Of a DNA stretch of 6,916 nt, positions 1 through 5,565 are shown one piece after another. The DNA is from Candidatus Melainabacteria bacterium. Lineage in GTDB: Bacteria > Cyanobacteriota > Vampirovibrionia > LMEP-6097. Location: positions 3,575 to 10,490 of the forward strand of contig JAPPOW010000134.1 of NCBI GenBank assembly GCA_028817775.1. The letters are read 5' to 3'. A program made the translations under genes and the position numbers. The notes below the pieces were generated by a model. That model worked only from the letters and a program-made list of their open reading frames with translations, was not told the origin of the DNA and searched no databases. Numbering within the stretch: the first letter of the stretch is position 1; each line of letters opens with the position of its first letter.

Positions 1-1
1 G

Positions 2-91
2 GCCTATAACATCATAGTCAATATCACACCAGATCAACAGGTTTGCGGCATTAGAAATTCTGATGATATGGCTAAGGTACTCGCTGCCTAG
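2..91 (+). CDS. C-terminal end of an unidentified protein (partial)
   Basis: One open frame runs from the left edge to a TAG at 89-91 and encodes the last 29 residues of a protein that begins outside the window. The tail starts AYNIIVNITPDQQ and ends MAKVLAA. It looks like an ordinary folded C-terminus with a beta-strand-like stretch followed by a short helix, and has no signal or membrane segment. I do not recognise the family. It converges on astA with only 7 bp between the two stop codons, so it is not in the same operon. A link to arginine catabolism cannot be judged from this fragment. Confidence 0.5.
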   Translation, partial: AYNIIVNITPDQQVCGIRNSDDMAKVLAA

Positions 92-105
92 TAGACTCCT
101 AGGCA
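85..105. repeat. palindrome holding two convergent stop codons
   Basis: A perfect 7-bp inverted repeat, TGCCTAG at 85-91 and CTAGGCA at 99-105, is separated by a 7-nt loop. The TAG stop of the + strand gene (89-91) and the TAG stop of astA (99-101, - strand) lie in opposite arms, so both genes end GCC TAG. There is no run of T after the hairpin on either strand, so it is not a canonical intrinsic terminator. It could still act as a weak bidirectional terminator or an mRNA 3' end-protecting hairpin. The structure is visible in the sequence; the function is inferred. Confidence 0.5.
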
Positions 106-1079
106 AAACGAATCCGCTCACCAGCCTGAAGCTCTAGGAGTTCAGCCTCAGCCCCGCTGGAAAGTCCAGTAATAGGAATTACTCGAAAATCTAATTTAGA
201 ATTTGAAACCAAATTAGCCTCTATCTCATCTCCCAATTTAGCCAGTTTAGAATCTTTGATAGTTTTGATCTCCTGAACCTTAGCCTGCACCCGAGGACCA
301 GCATCAAAAATATCTACATGCCCGTCCTTAGTGAAGCCTTGTGATTCTAGGAATTTAAGAGCTGGGGCAGTCTTGTCGTGGACTTTAGCAATTGCTTCAA
401 TCACTTCATCTCTAAGCAGTGGGATATAGATTGGATACTGCGGCATTAGATCAGCAATAAAACCCTTGTCCTTGGAACTTAAGTAGTCAGCTTGATCAAA
501 GTCCATGTCAAAGAAGTGCCGCACAGTGCCCTCCCAAAATGGTGACCTGCCCGCTTCATCAATATAGCCGCGCATCTCAGCAATAATAGTATCAGTGAAA
601 CGTTCAGGGAAATCTGCCATAAACAAAAACCTAGCTGCACTCAAATACTTACCAAGCCCCTTGCTACGATAAGCCGGCGCTACAAAAAGTGAACTTATAA
701 TAGAAGGACCTTTGTGATCTTTGACCAATTTCAAGTAAGGCACTTCTTTATCTACCTTTAGTGATTCTGACGAGTGCCTAGCCAAACAAATCTCATAAGA
801 ATAAGAAGGGTCAAAACCACCGACTCTAGCTCTGATTGCCGCAATACCAATAATCTTGCCATCAAGCTCCATCACAAAACGATAAGCTTCGTTGCCTGGT
901 TCAGTCGGCTCTATCTTGAAACTATTAATAGACTCTTGAATCTTGCTTTTTAGCATGGCTTTATCAGCTGGCAAGCTAGTCATACCAGGACCAGTCTCAA
1001 GGGCAAGCTCATAAACACCATCAAGATCAGCTTCTTTAACTGGCCGTATCAAACAATTCTCTATCTTCTCTTTGGGCAT
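99..1079 (-). CDS. astA: arginine N-succinyltransferase AstA
   Basis: Encodes 326 aa, close to the roughly 340 aa of E. coli AstA. It catalyses the first step of the AST pathway, transferring succinyl from succinyl-CoA to the alpha-amino group of arginine in the cytosol. Visible family signatures are the IRPV N-terminus (11-14), TGPGMTSLPAD (29-39), the GNAT-like CoA loop with R138, G141 and G143 (131-146), AEMRGYIDEAGRSPFW (167-182), DLMPQYPIY (210-218), HDKTAPALKFLESQGF (234-249) and VDIFDAGP (255-262). The ATG at 1079 lies inside the end of the upstream hemerythrin gene (44-nt overlap) and has no Shine-Dalgarno, so translation is probably coupled. A TTG at codon 10 (1050-1052), just before the IRPV block, is a possible alternative start. 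The assignment is firm; the start is less so. Confidence 0.95.
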   Translation of the reverse strand: MPKEKIENCLIRPVKEADLDGVYELALETGPGMTSLPADKAMLKSKIQESINSFKIEPTEPGNEAYRFVMELDGKIIGIAAIRARVGGFDPSYSYEICLARHSSESLKVDKEVPYLKLVKDHKGPSIISSLFVAPAYRSKGLGKYLSAARFLFMADFPERFTDTIIAEMRGYIDEAGRSPFWEGTVRHFFDMDFDQADYLSSKDKGFIADLMPQYPIYIPLLRDEVIEAIAKVHDKTAPALKFLESQGFTKDGHVDIFDAGPRVQAKVQEIKTIKDSKLAKLGDEIEANLVSNSKLDFRVIPITGLSSGAEAELLELQAGERIRFA

Positions 1080-1440
1080 GGTGGTTGATAGTGGCGATCA
1101 AGTTATAAGCTGGGAATAATAATTGCTGCTTATAATCTTGCTCAGGATTAAAGCTCTGATACGCCTCTAATACCTTATTATACTTGAGTTCTATTTCTTG
1201 GTGATCAGCTTCTAGTCTCTGGCGTAATTCTAGCTCCAAGCTCGGAAACAATTCTTGCTCCTCTTCTTTGAAGTGCTCGTCAAGCAGCCAGCGTATATAG
1301 TCAAGCATCTCACTAGCGACCTTGAGTAAGTGCTCGTCATCCCGCTCATTTTTGACTTTAGTCAATTGGTGCAATAACTTATCCAGGCGAGCATAAATTT
1401 GCTCGTGTTCTTTTTTAACTTTAGTCAAAAAATCCTTCAT
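1036..1440 (-). CDS. hemerythrin HHE domain protein
   Basis: Encodes 134 aa, the usual size of a single-domain bacterial hemerythrin: a cytosolic four-helix bundle that binds a diiron centre. Candidate ligands fall in the expected order: H12 (KEHEQI), H56 with E60 (HFKEEEQELFP), H80 (ADHQEIE), and H120/H121 with E125 or D126 (NHHAQREDRELF). Such proteins bind O2 or NO, or store or sense iron; the sequence alone does not say which. It is first in an apparent two-gene operon with astA, which begins inside its last codons. A TATAAT sits 8 nt before the ATG and there is no Shine-Dalgarno, suggesting an almost leaderless mRNA. The family call is strong; the physiological role is open. Confidence 0.9.
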   Translation of the reverse strand: MKDFLTKVKKEHEQIYARLDKLLHQLTKVKNERDDEHLLKVASEMLDYIRWLLDEHFKEEEQELFPSLELELRQRLEADHQEIELKYNKVLEAYQSFNPEQDYKQQLLFPAYNLIATINHHAQREDRELFDTAS

Positions 1441-1444
1441 GACC

Positions 1445-1450
1445 TATAAT
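1445..1450 (+). promoter_or_regulatory. candidate -10 box for astB operon
   Basis: A perfect TATAAT, part of the 10-bp palindrome TATAATTATA at 1445-1454. If used on the + strand it would start transcription near 1457. The astB mRNA would then have a leader of about 100 nt containing the whole composite palindrome at 1461-1548. No good -35 box lies about 17 bp upstream (TTTAGT-like at best). Confidence 0.35.
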
Positions 1451-1454
1451 TATA
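1449..1454 (-). promoter_or_regulatory. candidate -10 box for hemerythrin-astA operon
   Basis: The minus strand reads GTTATAAT followed by 8 nt and the hemerythrin ATG at 1440. Standard -10 spacing places the transcript start within a couple of bases of the ATG. It overlaps the + strand TATAAT by two bases, so the divergent promoters would compete or be co-regulated. No clear -35 box is visible. Confidence 0.45.
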
Positions 1455-1460
1455 ACCAGC

Positions 1461-1548
1461 TGTCATCCTGAGGAACAGCGAAGCTGTGACGTCAGGATCC
1501 CCCAGGTTCCACAATGAGATCCTGACGCCCGCAGGGCTCAGGATGACA
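1461..1548. repeat. composite REP-like palindrome
   Basis: Perfect outer arms TGTCATCCTGAG (1461-1472) and CTCAGGATGACA (1537-1548) enclose perfect inner arms CGTCAGGATC (1490-1499) and GATCCTGACG (1518-1527). Each half is also a hairpin by itself. In the left half, ATCCTGA pairs with TCAGGAT (1465-1471/1492-1498) around ACAGC-GAA-GCTGT (1475-1487). In the right half, ATCCTGA plus GCCC pairs with GGGC plus TCAGGAT (1519-1544), with one bulged C. Elements beginning TGTCATCCTGAG are a recurrent style of dispersed intergenic repeat in bacteria, similar in kind to REP/BIME sequences. It ends 8 nt before the astB start codon. Copy number elsewhere in this genome cannot be seen here. Confidence 0.8.
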
Positions 1549-1556
1549 CGAAGTAA

Positions 1557-2846
1557 ATGAAATACTATGAACTCAATTTAGACGGTCTTGTTGGTCCCAC
1601 CCACCTGTTTTCTGGTTTGAGCTATGGTAATGTCGCTTCTGAGACTCACAGGGGTGCAGTATCTCATCCGCGAGCTGCAGCCTTGCAAGGACTTGAGAAA
1701 ATGAAATTTCTAGCTGATCTTGGCATCAAACAAGCAGTAATGCCAGCTCAGCCTCGTCCTGACCTGCAAGCCCTGAGAGCTCAAGCTTTTCAAGGTTCAG
1801 ATCAGGAAATTTTGCAGCAAGCTTATGAACAAAACTTTGAACTATTTTGTTCAGTTTGCAGTTCTTCTTTCATGTGGACTGCTAATGCAGCTACTGTAAG
1901 TTCAAGCCTTGAAGCTGAAGCTCTAATTTTCACTCCAGCCAACTTAAGTTCAAAATTTCACCGTTCGATTGAAGCCCAATACACTGCAGCAAAACTCAAA
2001 GAAATTTTCCCTCAAGCCAAGCATCATGCCACACTAAATCCAGAACTTAGAGATGAGGGCGCAGCTAATCACACTAGGTTAGCGCCAGCTCACTCTAAAC
2101 CCGGAATTGATTTCTTTGTTTATGGCTATTCAATAAATGAAAAACTAGCAGAGCCCCAGAACTTTCCAGCTCGTCAAGCAAAGGAAGCAAGCCAAACTAT
2201 CATCACTAATCATGGCTTAGACTCCAATCGAGTAGTACTAGCACAGCAATCTACCAAGGCAATTGACGCTGGTGTTTTTCACAATGATGTCATCTCCACT
2301 GGTAACTCTAATCTATTGCTATATCATGAGTTTAGTTTTGAAAATCAAACTCAAGTGCTTGAAGAATTGCATCACAAATACAAACAAACAGCAGGGAAAG
2401 AATTAATCAGCATTGAAGTAAAAAATGATGAAGTCAGTTTAGAACAAGCGGTCAAGAGCTATCTCTTTAATTCACAAATCATCAGCTTGCCAGCGGGAGG
2501 CATGCTCTTACTTGCAGCAATTGAGTGTCAAGGAGACCCTCAAGTCAAAGCCTATATCGACAAACTAATCTCAAGTCCAGCCAACCCAATCACTCAGGTT
2601 AAATATTTTAATTTAAGAGAGAGCATGCACAATGGTGGCGGACCAGCTTGTCTTAGACTTAGAGTAGTAATGAGTGAGGCTGAGCTTAATCTAATGAATC
2701 AGAGCTACTTACTCACTGACGAACTATATGAAAGCTTGAAATCACAAATAAAACAAAATTACCCTGAAGAATTAAGCCCAGGAGATATTATTGAACCCGG
2801 ATTCCTGGACAAAATCAGGAAACAATCCCAGATTAGTCCATTTTAA
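1557..2846 (+). CDS. astB: N-succinylarginine dihydrolase AstB
   Basis: Encodes 429 aa (E. coli AstB is 447 aa; the shortfall is mainly at the C-terminus). It hydrolyses N2-succinylarginine to N2-succinylornithine, two ammonia and CO2, the second AST step, in the cytosol, and belongs to the amidinotransferase/pentein fold. Family blocks are NLDGLVGPTH (7-16), LSYGN (21-25), ANLSSKFHRS (128-137), RDEGAANHTRL (165-175), VFHNDVI (240-246), NSQIIS (305-310) and ESMHNGGGPACLRLRV (355-370). The catalytic triad is present: E167, H242 and C365, the cysteine at the same number as in E. coli. There is no Shine-Dalgarno, and the ATG follows 8 nt after the composite palindrome. A DUF2085 gene starts one base after its stop, indicating an operon. 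Confidence 0.96.
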   Translation: MKYYELNLDGLVGPTHLFSGLSYGNVASETHRGAVSHPRAAALQGLEKMKFLADLGIKQAVMPAQPRPDLQALRAQAFQGSDQEILQQAYEQNFELFCSVCSSSFMWTANAATVSSSLEAEALIFTPANLSSKFHRSIEAQYTAAKLKEIFPQAKHHATLNPELRDEGAANHTRLAPAHSKPGIDFFVYGYSINEKLAEPQNFPARQAKEASQTIITNHGLDSNRVVLAQQSTKAIDAGVFHNDVISTGNSNLLLYHEFSFENQTQVLEELHHKYKQTAGKELISIEVKNDEVSLEQAVKSYLFNSQIISLPAGGMLLLAAIECQGDPQVKAYIDKLISSPANPITQVKYFNLRESMHNGGGPACLRLRVVMSEAELNLMNQSYLLTDELYESLKSQIKQNYPEELSPGDIIEPGFLDKIRKQSQISPF

Positions 2847-2847
2847 A

Positions 2848-3312
2848 ATGATCAAAAAAATCACGAGCCTAATATTCACACTAATAAAGTACTACTTAGT
2901 AATTACAGCGACCCTGATTTGTATACTTACAGTTGGACTGCCACTGCTTGAGAATTTAAATATAGACAGCCAATGGTTTTATGAACTGATGTCCCGTTCT
3001 TGTCATCAAGGCCTAGACAGGACTTTTGTGATCGGCACTAGCCCTATAGCTTTATGCTCACGTTGCCTGGGGATTTACCTTGGTACTGTGATTGGATTTT
3101 TCTTAATCAGAACAATTAGCTTTCAATGGACCCAACTATGTTTAGCTTTAGGCTTAATATTAATAGGATTGATCGAGAAATATCTAGAACTTGCAGGCTT
3201 TTTTGCTTACAACCGATTACTTGCGCTAATTGGGGGCATATTATTGGGGTTGGGTTTAATCTACCTAGTTAGCTTAATCTCCAATATCGATCGATCGAAG
3301 GAGAAATTTTAA
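2848..3312 (+). CDS. DUF2085 multi-pass membrane protein
   Basis: Encodes 154 aa with about four hydrophobic helices (roughly 12-34, 74-92, 96-117 and 122-145) and a basic C-terminal tail. The DUF2085 signature is clear: C52-H53-Q54 followed by RTF (58-60), then C70-S-R-C73 and LGIYLG (74-79). The function is unknown; the conserved CHQ plus CxRC group could bind a metal or form a redox pair. The ATG at 2848 was chosen because it follows the astB TAA by one base and gives a normal N-terminus. An open frame continues upstream into astB but is not needed. It lacks a Shine-Dalgarno, so translation is probably coupled to astB. Co-location with astB may be incidental. Confidence 0.8.
   Translation: MIKKITSLIFTLIKYYLVITATLICILTVGLPLLENLNIDSQWFYELMSRSCHQGLDRTFVIGTSPIALCSRCLGIYLGTVIGFFLIRTISFQWTQLCLALGLILIGLIEKYLELAGFFAYNRLLALIGGILLGLGLIYLVSLISNIDRSKEKF
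3298..3303 (+). promoter_or_regulatory. Shine-Dalgarno of the 3314 gene
   Basis: AAGGAG lies 10 nt before the ATG at 3314, inside the end of the DUF2085 gene. It is the only clear Shine-Dalgarno in the window, and it belongs to a gene that must be internal to an operon. This fits the idea that first genes here are leaderless while internal genes use Shine-Dalgarno. Confidence 0.7.
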
Positions 3313-3313
3313 T

Positions 3314-3892
3314 ATGAGACACATAGTTTTGGCCCTAGCTATTGTATTAGTACAATTGCAACCGGCATTTGCAAATGAAACAACTTGGAAAGATTTCTAT
3401 CTTAAGCATAGAGACAACTTTACTGTGGATTACAAATACTCAACAGGTGATTTACTTGCTTTGGGTTCTGGATCCAACAAACTTCCATCTGGCACCCCAG
3501 TAAGAATCAGACTGACTTCTAGTGTTAATTCTGATGATGCCATGGTAGGCACACAAGTAAGCTTCAAAGTCGTAGACGACGTAACTTTAAGCAACGCTAC
3601 CGTTATCAGAGGTGGCACACCTGGTACTGCTGAAGTCACGGCTGTAGATGAAAATGGCATACTTGGAGAAGCCGGCAAAATCGTTGTAAGCAACTTTGAA
3701 GTCAAAAGCGTGAATGGGACTTTAATTCCACTCAAAGGAACAATCAGTAGCAAAGGTAAAAAGAAAACAAGCTTAGCTATCACACTTGGTGTTGTTTTCT
3801 GCTGGCCTTTTCTTTTCATGAAAGGTAAAGATGCTGAACTTGGTGCTGGAATGGAAAGAACAGTCTACACCTCTGTTGACTACAATTTCTAA
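3314..3892 (+). CDS. secreted beta-rich protein of unknown function
   Basis: Encodes 192 aa with a Sec signal peptide at 1-20 ending AFA before N21. The mature part has a short polar region (21-56), then a beta-rich block. That block includes LPSGTPVRIRLTSSV (57-71), a VGTQVSFKVVDDV strand (78-90), VIRGGTPGTAEV (97-108) and a VNGTLIPLKGTI strand (133-144). The pattern resembles a loosely defined group of exported proteins in which a 'G-T-x-V-x-V' barrel alternates with a 'G-T-x-G-x-A-x-V' strand; I cannot name a family. Odd is a hydrophobic stretch at 153-169 flanked by KGKKK and MKGK, which may be a membrane anchor or a buried strand pair. It starts 1 nt after the DUF2085 stop with a good Shine-Dalgarno and ends the operon at the terminator. 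Confidence 0.8.
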   Translation: MRHIVLALAIVLVQLQPAFANETTWKDFYLKHRDNFTVDYKYSTGDLLALGSGSNKLPSGTPVRIRLTSSVNSDDAMVGTQVSFKVVDDVTLSNATVIRGGTPGTAEVTAVDENGILGEAGKIVVSNFEVKSVNGTLIPLKGTISSKGKKKTSLAITLGVVFCWPFLFMKGKDAELGAGMERTVYTSVDYNF

Positions 3893-3916
3893 TCATAAAA
3901 TTCAGGATTTAAATTT

Positions 3917-3950
3917 AAAAAGGTCACCTCTATTTGGAAGTGGCCTTTTT
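3917..3950. terminator. bidirectional intrinsic terminator
   Basis: Arms AAAAAGGTCACCTC (3917-3930) and GAAGTGGCCTTTTT (3937-3950) pair with one G-T pair and one mismatch around a TATTTG loop. The hairpin has five T on the + strand side and, read in reverse, five T on the - strand side, so it can end transcripts from both directions. It closes the astB-DUF2085-3314 operon. Its right arm is at the same time the last codons (ending A-T-S-K) and its loop holds part of the TAG stop of the - strand lipoprotein gene. Confidence 0.85.
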
Positions 3951-4670
3951 ATTAAATTCGTGCCAGACAAGCTCTTTGATTTCCTCATAAAGTCCATAGT
4001 AGTGACCAAAAGTCCTATTACCAACCGCAGGGTCAAATTCCAATTTCTCTTGAAAAGCGTCTCCATTTAAAAAACACTTTGCTTCGTATTCAACAAGTAG
4101 AGCATAAGGTGCAAGCTTCCGAACCTTGGCGCCATAAACTTTCTTGACGTAATCTTGCTCTGATTCTTCCAAATACATTGTTTTTTGTGTCGAAGGCTTA
4201 CACACTAAGTTTCTACGCTCATCTAAAATACTATGTCTTGCAGGCATACGAGGAGCGGCGCTATCATCCCGAACAGGGTCAGGCAAAAACAGAATGGAGA
4301 TATTTCCAGTATTGTCCCATGGCAAAGCATGTACTAAACTAGAACGATCTCTATTAAGTTTTTCTTTTAACTTCGTGAGGTCTTTACCTTTAAGTTTTGC
4401 TTTCTGAAGCTTCTTCTCAAGTTTTGCAATTGATTTATTTGCCCTTGTGTTTGCTAAAGCTAATTTTGCTTTACGATACTCTGGAGTAATGTATATCTTA
4501 GTAGAATCAAAATGGACATAAGTCATATATCGTAGATCTACACCACTACCAGCTTTATATTTAACCTGATGCGGATCCTTACCAAGCTCTGACATCAGCC
4601 ATATGTCCCGCTTTGCACAACTTGGCAACATAAGCGATAGACAAAACAAAAAAACAAAAATTTTCTTCAT
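3930..4670 (-). CDS. putative lipoprotein, paralog of the 4691 gene
   Basis: Encodes 246 aa of an unrecognised family. The N-terminus is a signal sequence with a possible lipobox LPSC (C18); Pro at -2 is unusual, so lipidation is probable but not certain. Blocks shared with the neighbouring divergent gene are DPHQVK (32-37), FDSTKIYITPEYR (54-66), a Lys/Ala-rich heptad-like helix (about 68-112, probably a coiled coil), WDN (118-120), ARH (144-146), NLVCKP (154-159) and AKCF (197-200). C157 and C199 are 42 residues apart in both proteins and may form a disulfide. The ATG at 4670 was chosen over an ORF extension to 4757 because it starts the signal sequence and avoids overlapping the neighbour. 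The function is unknown; it is likely a periplasmic or surface protein. Confidence 0.8.
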   Translation of the reverse strand: MKKIFVFLFCLSLMLPSCAKRDIWLMSELGKDPHQVKYKAGSGVDLRYMTYVHFDSTKIYITPEYRKAKLALANTRANKSIAKLEKKLQKAKLKGKDLTKLKEKLNRDRSSLVHALPWDNTGNISILFLPDPVRDDSAAPRMPARHSILDERRNLVCKPSTQKTMYLEESEQDYVKKVYGAKVRKLAPYALLVEYEAKCFLNGDAFQEKLEFDPAVGNRTFGHYYGLYEEIKELVWHEFNKKATSK

Positions 4671-4676
4671 GTTAAG

Positions 4677-4682
4677 ATTATA
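4677..4682 (-). promoter_or_regulatory. candidate -10 box of the lipoprotein gene
   Basis: The minus strand reads GTTATAAT, then 6 nt, then the ATG at 4670. Canonical spacing puts the transcript start on the A of the ATG, so the mRNA would be leaderless. The same GTTATAAT octamer precedes the hemerythrin gene. Any -35 region would lie inside the coding start of the divergent gene. Confidence 0.5.
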
Positions 4683-4684
4683 AC
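4679..4684 (+). promoter_or_regulatory. candidate -10 box of the 4691 gene
   Basis: TATAAC lies exactly 6 nt before the ATG at 4691, predicting a leaderless transcript. It shares four bases with the opposing TATAAT at 4677-4682, so the two promoters can hardly be occupied together. No clear -35 box is seen. Confidence 0.4.
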
Positions 4685-4690
4685 TTGAGT

Positions 4691-5458
4691 ATGAAAAGTT
4701 ATATAAAGATCCTGGCAATACTTGTACTTGCAGTCTTTGGCTCTTGGTCATCTGCACTTGCAGAGATCAAGCCTCCAAACCCTCTCTGGCAGAAAGTAAG
4801 AGTACAAAAAGACGCTCATCAAGTTAAATTCATTGCAGGTGATGAAGATGATGGCTCGTTTTATGTATCTGTTCCTTATAACGTACCAACTAATTTTGAT
4901 TCCTACAAACTCTATATTACTCCCCAATACAGATCTCAAAAACTTGCTGTAGCCAACCGCAGAATTAACAAGAAAATCAATAAGCTCGAAGCCAAAATCA
5001 AAAAAAATAAATCCAAGAAAAAAGATACAGCAAAGTTGGAAAAGAAACTTGTAGAGCGAAAGCAAGATCTATACCAACCACCTAGCTGGGACCAAAGCAA
5101 TGATCTGACAATTTTACATTTTGCAAGGAAGTCAGGCTTTGGCTACCTGCCAGGTAAACCTGTTCGGCACTTACTTCTAACTAACAAAGATAAGCTAGTT
5201 TGTGTGCCAAAAGAAATCAAATCATTTAAGCTAAGCAAAGATGATAGACATTACCTCATTATGGTTTATGGTACCTATCCTCACAAGAAAACAAATGATG
5301 CCTTTATTGCAAGATACAAGCCCGAATGTATCATTTCCCAGAACGCCTTCAAAGAAGTCCTCAAGTTTAACTCTGTAAGCTATGATCAAGACTTCTTCCA
5401 AAGCTATGGTGTCTCAAAATATACTAAAGCTGCGATTAGAGAAGATCTCAAAAATTAA
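4691..5458 (+). CDS. secreted protein, paralog of the lipoprotein
   Basis: Encodes 255 aa of the same unrecognised family as the divergent lipoprotein. It has a Sec signal peptide at 1-24 ending SALA before E25 and no lipobox, so it should be a soluble exported protein. Matching blocks are DAHQVK (41-46), FDSYKLYITPQYR (69-81), a Lys-rich coiled-coil-like helix (about 84-126), SWDQ (132-135), VRH (158-160), KLVCVP (168-173) and PEC (211-213). Residues 69-107 match the paralog's 54-92 at 25 of 39 positions without gaps. C171 and C213 keep the 42-residue spacing. The ATG at 4691 was preferred over a TTG two codons upstream, which lies just past the -10 box. The function is unknown. Confidence 0.8.
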   Translation: MKSYIKILAILVLAVFGSWSSALAEIKPPNPLWQKVRVQKDAHQVKFIAGDEDDGSFYVSVPYNVPTNFDSYKLYITPQYRSQKLAVANRRINKKINKLEAKIKKNKSKKKDTAKLEKKLVERKQDLYQPPSWDQSNDLTILHFARKSGFGYLPGKPVRHLLLTNKDKLVCVPKEIKSFKLSKDDRHYLIMVYGTYPHKKTNDAFIARYKPECIISQNAFKEVLKFNSVSYDQDFFQSYGVSKYTKAAIREDLKN

Positions 5459-5553
5459 ACAGACCAAAGAATTACAACTCAATAGAGTTCTTGGTTGATA
5501 TTTCCAAGTCATTCTCTCACTAAAATCAGCTCAAAACCCTAAAGAATCAGGGG

Positions 5554-5559
5554 TATATT
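5554..5559 (+). promoter_or_regulatory. candidate -10 box of the M11-like protease gene
   Basis: TATATT lies 6 nt before the ATG at 5566, again predicting a transcript that begins on the start codon. No Shine-Dalgarno is present. The -35 region is not recognisable. Confidence 0.4.
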
Positions 5560-5565
5560 ACTGAT

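Noticed and set aside
1461..1548. Reading the composite palindrome as a terminator or CRISPR repeat
   Set aside because: No T-run follows on either strand, and there are no regularly spaced repeats; the nested arms fit a REP-like element better.
3287..3298. TCGA three-unit repeat, a 12-bp palindrome
   Set aside because: Short and inside the coding end of the DUF2085 gene just before the Shine-Dalgarno; likely chance.
3430..3819. Minus-strand open frame opposite the secreted 3314 gene
   Set aside because: It is a shadow: low-complexity Leu/Thr/Pro/Ser content, no start signal, and fully antisense to a gene with a signal peptide and a Shine-Dalgarno.
3831..4070. Plus-strand open frame across the terminator
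   Set aside because: It runs through the terminator and antisense to the lipoprotein gene, with no start signal or recognisable content.
4671..4757. N-terminal extension of the lipoprotein gene by 29 codons
   Set aside because: It would bury the signal sequence and overlap the divergent gene; the ATG at 4670 starts a proper signal peptide next to a -10 box.
4748..5065. Minus-strand open frame opposite the 4691 gene
   Set aside because: Antisense shadow of the Lys-rich coding region, which gives a Phe-rich translation.
5463..5495. Hairpin after the 4691 gene (ACCAA/TTGGT with AACTC/GAGTT inside)
   Set aside because: Stems are short with an 8-nt internal loop and there is no T-run after it; too weak to call a terminator.
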